A DNA stretch of 8,678 nucleotides from Acidobacteriota bacterium (GCA_003223065.1 QHXU01000168.1:4688-13365); one strand, 5' to 3'. Shown: positions 1 through 6,815, counted from the stretch's first letter. Notes: generated from the sequence alone by a model not told the origin. Translations and numbers: made by a program.

Positions 1-138
1 CTCCACTTCGTAGCCGAGCGAGGCGAGCCTCTCGTTCAAGTTCGCCAGGCGTAGCGCCGAAGGTCCCATGTCGACGCCGCGGCGCCCTGCCCCCAGGTCC
101 ATCGGCGCGCCGATAATCGTGATGTGAGATTGGCGAAT
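1..138 (-). CDS. Arginase, N-terminal fragment (runs off window start)
   Basis: Arginase hydrolyses L-arginine to ornithine and urea in the cytoplasm. Only the N-terminus is visible, reading from about 138 down to 1. It contains the family-typical first beta strand and loop, ITIIGAPMDLGAGRRGVDMG, followed by PSALR and LANLNERLASLGYEVE. The GAPMDLG and RRGVDMGPSA(L/I)R motifs are highly characteristic of arginases within the ureohydrolase family, and agmatinases differ here. The metal-binding His/Asp motifs lie outside the window. The gene follows the LysE-type exporter on the same strand and is probably in the same operon. Oddity: between the in-frame TGA at 196-198, which is also the exporter's stop, and the conserved start of the protein there is no ATG, GTG or TTG in this frame. 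The end given here assumes a rare ATT start at 136-138. A TTG (143-145) or GTG (140-142) in another frame would need a 1-nt indel. The family call is secure; the start is not. Confidence 0.82.
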   Translation of the reverse strand, partial: MRQSHITIIGAPMDLGAGRRGVDMGPSALRLANLNERLASLGYEVE

Positions 139-195
139 ACACCAATTATCGCGTCTTCCGGACGGAGCGCGCCGGATGTGAGGCAGCGCAGTTGG

Positions 196-822
196 TCAGC
201 TTCGGCGGAGCGCCGCCAGTCCCGCGCCCGCTCCGATCAGCAGGGTTCCCGCGACGCGATTCGTCCAGGCCGCGTAACGAGGCTGGCGAGCCAGCGCCGA
301 AGCGCGGCCCGCGGCAATGCCATAGCCTAGGAGCACGAAGAACTCGATCACCACTGAGGTCACGCCCAGAATCGCCACCTGCGGCGCCACCGCACTCTTT
401 GGATCGATGAACTGCGGCAAGAGCGCGGAGAAAAACACGATTGCCTTCGGGTTCGATGCCTGAAGCACGAATCCATCGGCGAGCAGACGCCAGCCGCGAG
501 CTTCCACCAGCTTGTCCTGGGGAGACGCCAGCACGCTCGATTTGCCCAGCAGCGCGCGCAGTCCGAGGAAAACCAGGTATCCCGCGCCGATCCACTTCAC
601 CAGGAAGAACAGGTTGTACGAAGCGATCAGCAAGGCTCCCACTCCCGTCGCCGAGACCACGAAGTACGCGGCGTTCGCTGCGAGTATGCCCAGGTTTGAC
701 GCGACGCTCTTCCGCGCACCCGAACGCAGCGCGCTCGACAGCACAAACAGCACGGCCGGACCGGGCGTCAGACACAGAACGGTTTCGGTGGTGACGAAGA
801 TCCACCAAATCGTCCAGGTCAT
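196..822 (-). CDS. LysE/RhtB-family amino-acid exporter
   Basis: This is an inner-membrane protein of about 208 residues, the normal size for LysE/RhtB translocators, which export amino acids such as lysine, arginine, threonine or homoserine by proton exchange. The family signature LTPGP is at residues 18-22 at the end of the first membrane segment, and the second signature, NPKAIVFFSALLPQFID, is at about 124-140. About six hydrophobic segments can be seen (roughly 3-27, 38-63, 68-92, 113-140, 146-170, 186-206). The substrate cannot be read from the sequence. The arginase gene just downstream makes a basic amino acid a reasonable guess, but NPKA..LPQF is equally typical of RhtB-type members. 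I chose the ATG at 820-822 because it overlaps the glnD stop as ATGA, the classic arrangement for translational coupling. A GTG at 832-834 would add four residues (VLSV). Neither start has a clear ribosome-binding site. Confidence 0.9.
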   Translation of the reverse strand: MTWTIWWIFVTTETVLCLTPGPAVLFVLSSALRSGARKSVASNLGILAANAAYFVVSATGVGALLIASYNLFFLVKWIGAGYLVFLGLRALLGKSSVLASPQDKLVEARGWRLLADGFVLQASNPKAIVFFSALLPQFIDPKSAVAPQVAILGVTSVVIEFFVLLGYGIAAGRASALARQPRYAAWTNRVAGTLLIGAGAGLAALRRS

Positions 823-3182
823 GACGCTGAGCACGCCGCGAGCAAATCGTTTTTAAGACGGTCCTGGAGCGCAGAGTCGAGCTTGCGTCCGTCCGCGGTG
901 GCGTAGAACACATCCAGCGCTTTATGCGCTTCCGTGTCGATGAGAACCACTTCGATATTGCAGCCCGCCGCGGAGATCGCGCGCGCCAGATCATAGAGAA
1001 GTCCGGGACGATCCTCGGCGGCGATTTCGATGAGCGTGGAGGCCTCCGACGCATCGTTGTTGAACGCTACACGCGGCTTCAAGCGGCCCGCCCGCGAGGA
1101 GACGAACGGCTTGGGACGCGCGCGAAGCAGCTTGTCGGCGGCTTGCTTGCCTTCGATTACACGCCGCACGATGCCGCGCAGGCGGTCGACTTCGGGCGGA
1201 TTCAGGTCGAGCGTCCGGTGGGGATCCGAAAAAACGAAGGTGTCGACCGCGATCCCGCGGGCGTTCGAGAACGCCTCCGCCTTGAGAATATTGAGGCCGA
1301 AGCTGGAAATGGCGCCTGCCACCGAGGCAAACAGAGCCGGCCGGTCATGCGCGAGTAACGTAAGACGGTAGACGCTGCGCTCATGTGCGATCTCGATCGC
1401 GACGGCCCGGGACTCGAGTTGCCGGGCGAGCTCGCAATGCGCCTCGATCTGAGTGGCGGTGTGCGTGCGAAGGTACCGCGTGGGCAGACCTTCGAGAAAC
1501 CGGGATTGCTCCGGCAGGACGCCTGCCGCATCGTGGATTCGCTCCGCATCGAGAGCGCGCGTCAGTTCCTGGTGCGCCAGCACGTACACTTGCCAAAGCT
1601 GCTCGACCCGCCATGGCGTCATCGCTTGCGGATTCACCGCGCTGCAATCGGCGTACGTCATCATGACGAGCATCTTCAGCCGCTCGATCGTGCCCACGCG
1701 CTCGGCGAGTACCCGTGAGGTCGCACGATCATGCAGGTCACGCGACGTCATCGCTTTCGAAAGATCCAGGTGATGCTCGACCAGGAACTCGACCGTGGCT
1801 CGGTCCGGCTCCGGCGCTCCCAACCGCTCCAGAACCACTCGCGCGATCCGCAGAGACGCCTCGATGTGATCGTGCCCGGAACCTTTTCCGATATCGTGCA
1901 GGAGGAGCGCGAAGCGGAGCAGGGCAGGGTCGTCGATCTCCTCAAAGAGCGCCGCGAAACGCGCATCGCCGATCGATTCGAGCGATGCGATCGCCACCAG
2001 CGTATGCTCGTCCACCGTGTACCGGTGGTAAAAATCGCGCACCACCAGGCACTCGATGTGGCCCCACTCGGGCAGCGCCGCCGCGAGCACTTCTGCTTCC
2101 TGCATCGCGCGCAACCCGGACGAGGGGCGCGGAAGCGCCAGCAGCAGCTTCCAATCTTCCCACTTCGCTTGCGGGGTGAATCCCGCCAGCCGCTCCACCG
2201 TATCCGTCGCCAAACGCAGATCGTGCCGCGCGGCGAACTCGAACAGGCTCAACCCGGGCGGCAACTGCTTGGGCGTGCGCAGCAGCACGCGGTCGCGCGA
2301 CACCGTGAACTCCGGGGTCGAGAGCCTCGAACGCCACTCGTGAAACCGTCCCAGGAGGTTTCCGGGCTGTTCGGTGGCCGCTTCGAGCGCCCGCCGGGCG
2401 GTCCGGTGGACCTGCCGGGCATGCCGGTAATAATCGCGCATCAAGGCCGCGGGTTGCTCGCTCAGCGCCTCCTGCGCATCGAAACTGAGGACGTTCTGGT
2501 CGCGCCCGGCGATCTCGTGCAAACGAATGCGGATCGCGGCGAGAAAGTTGAAGGCCGATTCGAGATCCGGTGCTTCGCCACGGCGCTGCAGCGCAGCGAG
2601 CCACCGTACCGTCTCGAGATCGCGCAATCCGCCGGCTGTGTCCTTGATATTCGGCTCGAGATGATAGATCGTGTTTTGATACTTCGCGTGGCGAGCCTCG
2701 GCCAGTTTCGCGAGTTGCCGGGCCACCGCTGCGGCACGCTTGTCCGCGAAAGTCCGGAAGCGTTCGTCCAGCCATTGAAACATCGCCGGATCGCCGGCCA
2801 CCAGGCGGCGGTCCAGCAGGCTGATGGTTAACTCAGCGTTGCCCTCGTGCTCGGTAACGCAGTCAGCCACCGTGTGCACGGAGTGGCTCGGCCGCAGCCC
2901 CCCATCCCACAGCACCTGCAGAAATTGAGACAGGCCCTCACGCGCGGGCGGTATCTGGTTCTCAAACTCCACCAGCAGCAGCAGATCGACATCGGAAGCC
3001 GGAAACAGCTCGCACCGCCCGAATCCGCCCACCGCCACCAGCGCCAACCCAGCAGAAGAGCGCGGCTGGAGCGTCTTGGCGTACGCCTCGCGCACCCGCT
3101 CCTCGACCTCGGCCGTGCGTGCGCTTAGCCTGTTCGCGACCGACTCGGGCGCGGGCAGCGCGAGAATTGCCGCTTCGCTCAC
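819..3182 (-). CDS. glnD: PII uridylyltransferase / uridylyl-removing enzyme GlnD
   Basis: GlnD senses glutamine. When nitrogen is scarce it adds UMP to PII, and when glutamine is plentiful it removes it. All four domains are present in order. The nucleotidyltransferase domain has the GGFGR motif at 52-56 and the metal-binding DVD at 64-66. The UTase-associated helical region has LEPNIKDTAGGLRDLE near 175-190. The HD hydrolase domain has HD at 429-430, GHDH at 436-439 and a further HH at 470-471. Two ACT domains follow at about 604-655 and 715-765 (each with a DRP..L turn), which in this family bind glutamine. At 787 residues it is shorter than the roughly 890-residue E. coli protein but lacks no domain. 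The start is GTG at 3180-3182, overlapping the PII stop as GTGA, with GGAG/AAGGGG 4-10 nt upstream. It lies directly after the gene for its substrate. Both catalytic centres look intact, so it is probably bifunctional. Confidence 0.96.
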   Translation of the reverse strand: MSEAAILALPAPESVANRLSARTAEVEERVREAYAKTLQPRSSAGLALVAVGGFGRCELFPASDVDLLLLVEFENQIPPAREGLSQFLQVLWDGGLRPSHSVHTVADCVTEHEGNAELTISLLDRRLVAGDPAMFQWLDERFRTFADKRAAAVARQLAKLAEARHAKYQNTIYHLEPNIKDTAGGLRDLETVRWLAALQRRGEAPDLESAFNFLAAIRIRLHEIAGRDQNVLSFDAQEALSEQPAALMRDYYRHARQVHRTARRALEAATEQPGNLLGRFHEWRSRLSTPEFTVSRDRVLLRTPKQLPPGLSLFEFAARHDLRLATDTVERLAGFTPQAKWEDWKLLLALPRPSSGLRAMQEAEVLAAALPEWGHIECLVVRDFYHRYTVDEHTLVAIASLESIGDARFAALFEEIDDPALLRFALLLHDIGKGSGHDHIEASLRIARVVLERLGAPEPDRATVEFLVEHHLDLSKAMTSRDLHDRATSRVLAERVGTIERLKMLVMMTYADCSAVNPQAMTPWRVEQLWQVYVLAHQELTRALDAERIHDAAGVLPEQSRFLEGLPTRYLRTHTATQIEAHCELARQLESRAVAIEIAHERSVYRLTLLAHDRPALFASVAGAISSFGLNILKAEAFSNARGIAVDTFVFSDPHRTLDLNPPEVDRLRGIVRRVIEGKQAADKLLRARPKPFVSSRAGRLKPRVAFNNDASEASTLIEIAAEDRPGLLYDLARAISAAGCNIEVVLIDTEAHKALDVFYATADGRKLDSALQDRLKNDLLAACSAS

Positions 3183-3517
3183 AAAGCCCCTTCTCCGCGG
3201 TCGTCGTTACGGATACGGATTGCGTCCGCGATATCCGAAACGAAAACCTTGCCGTCGCCGATCTTGCCCGTGCGCGCGGCCGCCACCAGCGTACGGATCA
3301 CTTCGTCGGCCCGGCCTCCCGGCACTACCATCTCCAGCTTGATCTTGGGCAACAGGTCCACCTGGTACTCCATGCCGCGATAAATTTCCTTGTGACCCTT
3401 CTGTCGCCCGTGGCCGCGCACCTCGATCACCGTCATGCCGTCAATGCCGATGGCCTTGAGGGCTTCCTTCACTTCTTCGAGTTTGTGCGGCTGGATGATG
3501 GCTTCGATCTTCTTCAT
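3179..3517 (-). CDS. glnB: PII nitrogen regulatory protein (GlnB/GlnK type)
   Basis: PII is a small trimeric cytoplasmic signal protein that binds ATP/ADP and 2-oxoglutarate and controls AmtB, glutamine synthetase regulation and other nitrogen targets. It has 112 residues, exactly the usual length. The T-loop carries Tyr51 (in RGMEYQVDL), the site uridylylated by GlnD; Tyr46 is also present. GRQKGH at 38-42 (Q39 and K40 included) and the B-loop signature TGKIGDGKVFV at 83-93 bind nucleotide and effector, and the C-loop basic residues R101 and R103 are present. The start ATG has a GGAG ribosome-binding site (3524-3527) 6 nt upstream. It lies 11 nt after amtB and overlaps glnD by 4 nt. Linkage to amtB is typical of GlnK, the paralogue that plugs the AmtB channel, so either name could be used. 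With glnD adjacent, regulation by uridylylation is very likely. Confidence 0.96.
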   Translation of the reverse strand: MKKIEAIIQPHKLEEVKEALKAIGIDGMTVIEVRGHGRQKGHKEIYRGMEYQVDLLPKIKLEMVVPGGRADEVIRTLVAAARTGKIGDGKVFVSDIADAIRIRNDDRGEGAL

Positions 3518-3528
3518 GGAAGTCTCCG

Positions 3529-4890
3529 TCAGGCCTCGAAATTGTATCCTTCTTCGCCGTGCATGCTGAGATCAAGACCCTCGATTTCGTGCTGTGTCTC
3601 GACGCGCACTCCGGCTGCGGCGTCACACACCTTGAGAATCACCCAGGTTCCGGCGAGCGCCAGCCCGGCCGCCATCGCGCAGCCCGCCATCTGATGGAGC
3701 ACCTGTATGGGGTTGCCATCCGCCCAACCCATCGGCTTGCCGGACCAGACGTCGTTGACCTCCTTGGTGGCGAACACGCCCGTGAGAATCGCGCCCAGCG
3801 TGCCGCCCGCGCCATGCACGCCGAAGGCGTCCAGCGAATCGTCGTAGCCGAACTTGTGCTTCACGGCGCTGACCATGAAGTAACAGACCACGCCCGCTGC
3901 CGCGCCGATGAACAAAGCCGGGAACGGCTTCACGAATCCGGAAGCCGGCGTGATGGCGACCAGGCCCGCGACCGCGCCCGAGATTGCGCCGAGCACGCTC
4001 GGCTTACCGGTGCCAAGCCATTCCGCCGCCATCCATCCCAGTGCCGCTGCCGCTGCGCCGAAATGCGTCGCGACGAAAGCGCTGGCGGCGAGCGGCGAGG
4101 AGGCTAGCGCGCTTCCCGCATTGAATCCGAACCAACCCACCCACAGCAGGCAAGCGCCCACGGCGCTCAACACCATGCTGTGCGGACGCATCGGATCCGT
4201 GCGATATCCCCTGCGATGGCCCAGGTACAGGGCGCACACCAACGCCGAAACACCCGAAGTGATGTGGACCACCGTTCCGCCGGCGAAATCGAAGCACGGG
4301 ATCTTGCCGCCGAGCGTCGCATTCAGCAATCCTCCCTTGCCCCAAACCATGTGCGCCATGGGGAAATAAACCACGAACATCCAGAGCGTCATGAAAAGCA
4401 GCATGGCCGAAAATTTCATGCGCTCGGCGAAGGCCCCGCAGATCAGCGCCGGCGTGATGATGGCGAACATGAGCTGATAGATCATGAACGTCTGCTGGGG
4501 AATCGTCGGCGCGTAGTCGGCGTTGGGGAGCGCGCCGACGCCGTTCAAGAGCGCGTAGCGAATACCACCCACGAAGGGAGTTCCCTCGGCAAATGTCAGG
4601 CTGTAGCCGGCCACCGCCCACAGGACAGTGACCACGGCCATCAGGATGAAGCTTTGCATTATGGTCGCGAGAACATTTTTGCGACGCACCAGGCCGCCGT
4701 AGAAAAGCGCGAGCCCCGGGCCGGTCATCATCAGGACCAGCGCCGCGCTCACCAGCATCCAGGCGTTGTCGGCCGAGCTTTGCGCGGCCTTTACGGACCG
4801 GTCGAGATCGGCGAGGCGCTGCGCGAGATCGGCGGGCTGGGCTGCAAGGACCGAAGGGATAAGACACACGAGGGCTGGCAGCATTCGCAT
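3529..4890 (-). CDS. amtB: Ammonium transporter AmtB
   Basis: This Amt/Rh-family inner-membrane channel takes up ammonium and works as a trimer. The 453-residue protein starts with a probable cleaved signal peptide (MRMLPALVCLIPSVLAAQ, cut near residue 17), as in E. coli AmtB. A non-membrane stretch follows to about 43, then about eleven membrane helices (LVLMMTGPGLALFYGG at 51-66 is the first). The conserved pore histidines are H209 (DFAGGTVVHITSG) and H359 (DAFGVHGAGGTLG). D201 matches the conserved Asp at the substrate site and W183 lies in AHMVWGKGG. The C-terminal tail ends LDLSMHGEEGYNFEA; this conserved cytoplasmic tail is needed for channel function and PII regulation. It is the first gene of the amtB-PII-glnD operon. 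I see no Shine-Dalgarno sequence before the ATG. A second in-frame ATG (4882-4884) would shorten the protein by two residues. Confidence 0.96.
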   Translation of the reverse strand: MRMLPALVCLIPSVLAAQPADLAQRLADLDRSVKAAQSSADNAWMLVSAALVLMMTGPGLALFYGGLVRRKNVLATIMQSFILMAVVTVLWAVAGYSLTFAEGTPFVGGIRYALLNGVGALPNADYAPTIPQQTFMIYQLMFAIITPALICGAFAERMKFSAMLLFMTLWMFVVYFPMAHMVWGKGGLLNATLGGKIPCFDFAGGTVVHITSGVSALVCALYLGHRRGYRTDPMRPHSMVLSAVGACLLWVGWFGFNAGSALASSPLAASAFVATHFGAAAAALGWMAAEWLGTGKPSVLGAISGAVAGLVAITPASGFVKPFPALFIGAAAGVVCYFMVSAVKHKFGYDDSLDAFGVHGAGGTLGAILTGVFATKEVNDVWSGKPMGWADGNPIQVLHQMAGCAMAAGLALAGTWVILKVCDAAAGVRVETQHEIEGLDLSMHGEEGYNFEA

Positions 4891-4979
4891 GAGCGGCTAT
4901 TTCGAGTATAGGAGCAGCCTGCTCGCGTCCGCGTTCAAACCTTTTAATGAGTTCGATTGAAAGTTTCTATGAGCCGGCG
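4891..4979 (-). promoter_or_regulatory. Leader region of the amtB operon, possible -10 and small inverted repeat
   Basis: This 89-nt gap between the PilZ gene and amtB must hold any amtB promoter. On the minus strand a TATACT hexamer (4905-4910) sits only 14 nt before the amtB ATG, so a transcript starting downstream of it would have almost no leader. That fits the missing ribosome-binding site. There is no good -35 at 16-18 nt. A perfect 5-bp inverted repeat (GAGCA, 3-nt centre, TGCTC) at 4912-4924 lies just upstream of the hexamer, where an operator could be. I found no sigma-54 type TGGCAC...TTGCA pattern, which is the usual control of amtB operons in proteobacteria. All of this is weak pattern evidence. 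Confidence 0.3.
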
Positions 4980-5324
4980 CTAGGACACGCTGGCGGGCAC
5001 GTCGTCCCGTACCGGTTCGCCGAGCGCCGCAAGCGCCTGCTCGCGCAGTCTCTGGCTCAATTCCAGGCCGTGGATGAACTTGGCGCCGTGCCGCGCCTTG
5101 TATCTCACCATGGCCCTTCCCGCCATATTGATCCGGTCCGCGCGAACCGTGACATAACTGCCCATCGGAATCGGCTCCGGCAGTTCGATGCGCAGGCCTC
5201 CCGCGGAGATATCAACGCACTTGGTCTGCGCATACTTCATGTAGCCTTGCGCATCCTCCCAGCCGACGCGGACCACGCCCACGTAGGGAATCCGTCGATA
5301 CCGGCGGCTGTCTTTCTGTGACAA
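4980..5324 (-). CDS. Small PilZ-domain protein (probable c-di-GMP binder)
   Basis: PilZ domains bind the second messenger cyclic di-GMP. The protein is almost nothing but this domain. Both halves of the binding signature are present: RxxxR in SRRYRRIPY (residues 7-11 from the TTG start) and DxSxxG in CVDISAGGLRIELP (D38, S40, G43), followed by the beta-barrel strands (YVTVRADRINMAGRAMVRY, then KFIHGLELS). It has no membrane segment or output domain, so it probably acts through a partner, which cannot be named. I chose the TTG at 5322-5324, giving 115 codons including the stop. It has an excellent AGGAAGGAG just upstream and gives MSQKDSRRYRRIPY, with PilZ starting at once. The frame is open to an ATG at 5397-5399, but that start is only 2 nt from the divergent protease gene and adds 25 unremarkable residues. 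The stop lies 89 nt before amtB. Confidence 0.85.
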   Translation of the reverse strand: MSQKDSRRYRRIPYVGVVRVGWEDAQGYMKYAQTKCVDISAGGLRIELPEPIPMGSYVTVRADRINMAGRAMVRYKARHGAKFIHGLELSQRLREQALAALGEPVRDDVPASVS

Positions 5325-5401
5325 AATGCTCCTTCCTGCGCCCTCTTCATATCGGCCGAAACCGGGACTAGCTTTAACGCATAGTACGATGTGAGGCATA
5401 T
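5325..5401. promoter_or_regulatory. Divergent control region between PilZ and protease genes
   Basis: If the PilZ gene starts at its TTG codon, these 77 nt separate two diverging genes and must hold both promoters. Two ribosome-binding sites are clear. AGGAAGGAG on the minus strand (5329-5337) serves the PilZ gene. GAGG on the plus strand (5393-5396) lies 5 nt before the protease ATG. No convincing -35/-10 pair is visible on either strand. TACGAT (5385-5390, plus) and TACTAT on the minus strand are the only -10-like hexamers, and they overlap each other. Confidence 0.4.
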
Positions 5402-6787
5402 ATGTCCGACTTTCACGGCCGCCCTTACCGCCTGGATGATGATGACGACGGGGGCTTTTTCGACGATTTCGGCAACGACGAAGACGGCGGTCAGGATGAC
5501 GACTCGGATGAGGATGAATATGCTGACGAGGACGATCCGGACGCAGACGACCAGGACGCCGAAGACGATCAGCCGGAAGAAGAGGATGTTCCGGTAGCCG
5601 GCGGCGGTGGTGACGATGGCGATGGCGGCGACGGTGACGACAATGACGTCTACGACGAGTTTTCAGATCCGGACGACCTGGTCCAGCTCGACTCGGACGC
5701 AGCCCTTTCCGTTGACGATTTTCCCCATGCCAGCGAGGCCGACTTCCAGGACGACGATGGGAGCTGGACTACCGACGATTACCAGCAGTCCGCCGAAAAT
5801 CTATTCGGCGATCACGAATTTTTCGGCGATACGATGGCGGCGCAGCGCGCCGCCGAAGGTTATCAGCCTTTCGAAGATGAGCGGTTCATGCAGGGGTTTG
5901 AAGAAGTCGCACCGGGTAGTTCTGAAACCGTGCGGCTGTTCGAGCGCGATGGGCATCTTTCCGCCTTCGGCATGGTTCCGGCGGCCATGCTTGAATACCT
6001 GCGGATGAAATACAGCGGCATCGATCTGAGCAACCTGGAGGTCACGATGCCCCCTCGCGGCGAGCCCGTGCAGCCGCAGCCGCTCCCGCCTGCTTTTGAG
6101 GCCATCGAGCCGGCCGATGCTGTCGATCTGCGCAAATACTGCACACCTGTGGGCGATCAGGGCCAAACCGGCCGCTGCTCGGCGTTTGCCTGGACCCACG
6201 CCGCGGAGCTGGTAGCCAACATCAAGAGCGGCAACGGTAGCTCGCCTTCGCTCTCCCCGACGTATACCATGCTCGAGTTCCAGCGCATGCAGGGCGACGC
6301 GCAGGATTACGCCTACGCGTACTCGGGCGGCGAGGGCACGATCGGCGGAACGGATCCGGGCCGGGTGCTGGTGGAGCACGGGACCTGCCGGCAGGATCTT
6401 TGGCCGAACACGAGCGAGGTTCCTGTGACCTCGGAGCGGGTACTCATTGCCGATGCGGAGAAGCACCACCTGGAAGGTACCCCGCATCCCATCGCACTCG
6501 ACGATGCGCGCAAGGTCCTAAGCGCGGGGTGCCCGGTACACGTGGCAATCAACACCGGCCCGGGATTCGCCGACGTCGGCCGGGACGGCATGGTCAACGC
6601 GGCCGAGTCACCCAGCGGCCGGCACGGCCGCCACGCCATGCTGATGGTGGGCTACACCGGCAATTTTTATATCGTCAAGAATTCGTGGGGCGAAAACTGG
6701 GGAGACAAAGGATACGCCTATATCCCCAGGAATGTTATGGCTGCCGCGGATCCCGAGTTGGTCGCCGTGCTTGTCAAGAAGGACTGA
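5402..6787 (+). CDS. Papain-like (C1 family) cysteine protease with hyperacidic N-terminus
   Basis: This is a 461-residue protein in three parts. Residues 1-148 are low-complexity and extremely acidic: 47 Asp/Glu in the first 100 residues, and no Lys or Arg from 11 to 148, with a glycine-aspartate patch at about 67-82. Residues 149-235 form a linker or possible pro-region (SSETVRLFERDGHLSAFGMV, then a proline-rich stretch). Residues 236-461 are a papain-fold peptidase with the oxyanion Gln at Q253 and nucleophile C259 (VGDQGQTGRCSAFAW), the bacterial C1 motif GTCRQDLWP at 327-335, catalytic H411 (RHAMLMVGY) and N427 (VKNSWGENWGDKGYAYIPRN). All catalytic residues are present, so it is probably an active endopeptidase. 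There is no signal peptide or membrane segment, so it is either cytoplasmic or exported by an unrecognised route. The ATG is preceded by GAGG at 5-nt spacing. The substrate is unknown. The acidic arm could act as an inhibitory propeptide, a calcium-binding or solubility tail, or a docking segment; these are inferences. Confidence 0.9.
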   Translation: MSDFHGRPYRLDDDDDGGFFDDFGNDEDGGQDDDSDEDEYADEDDPDADDQDAEDDQPEEEDVPVAGGGGDDGDGGDGDDNDVYDEFSDPDDLVQLDSDAALSVDDFPHASEADFQDDDGSWTTDDYQQSAENLFGDHEFFGDTMAAQRAAEGYQPFEDERFMQGFEEVAPGSSETVRLFERDGHLSAFGMVPAAMLEYLRMKYSGIDLSNLEVTMPPRGEPVQPQPLPPAFEAIEPADAVDLRKYCTPVGDQGQTGRCSAFAWTHAAELVANIKSGNGSSPSLSPTYTMLEFQRMQGDAQDYAYAYSGGEGTIGGTDPGRVLVEHGTCRQDLWPNTSEVPVTSERVLIADAEKHHLEGTPHPIALDDARKVLSAGCPVHVAINTGPGFADVGRDGMVNAAESPSGRHGRHAMLMVGYTGNFYIVKNSWGENWGDKGYAYIPRNVMAAADPELVAVLVKKD

Positions 6788-6801
6788 CGCCGTGAGCGGC
6801 G
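6788..6801 (+). terminator. Small GC hairpin after the protease gene (weak terminator candidate)
   Basis: Directly after the protease stop codon, CGCCG (6788-6792) and CGGCG (6797-6801) can pair around a TGAG loop. The stem is only 5 bp and no T-run follows, so intrinsic termination is doubtful. It may only stabilise the mRNA end or slow transcription. Confidence 0.2.
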
Positions 6802-6815
6802 CGACTTGTGCGATG

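Noticed and set aside
146..1054. 302-codon open frame on the minus strand overlapping the exporter and the end of glnD
   Set aside because: It is out of frame with two well-supported genes and its translation is arginine/serine-rich without any family motif.
1731..2831. 366-codon open frame on the plus strand, opposite glnD
   Set aside because: It lies wholly antisense to an unmistakable glnD. Its arginine/glutamine-rich composition is what the opposite strand of a GC-rich gene gives, and no domain is recognisable.
4180..4911. 243-codon open frame on the plus strand, opposite amtB
   Set aside because: It is antisense to amtB, rich in Arg/His/Gln, and has no recognisable domain.
4891..4979. 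Sigma-54/NtrC promoter before amtB
   Set aside because: No TGGCAC-N5-TTGCA-like element is present on the minus strand of the gap.
5430..5640. GAC/GAT-rich stretch considered as a tandem DNA repeat
   Set aside because: The pattern follows from Asp-rich coding with mixed GAC/GAT codons. I see no fixed repeat unit.
5600..5650. Glycine-aspartate patch considered as an RTX-type calcium-binding repeat
   Set aside because: There is no regular nine-residue GGxGxDxxx periodicity and no repeat array. It is kept only as a possible metal-binding patch in the protease entry.
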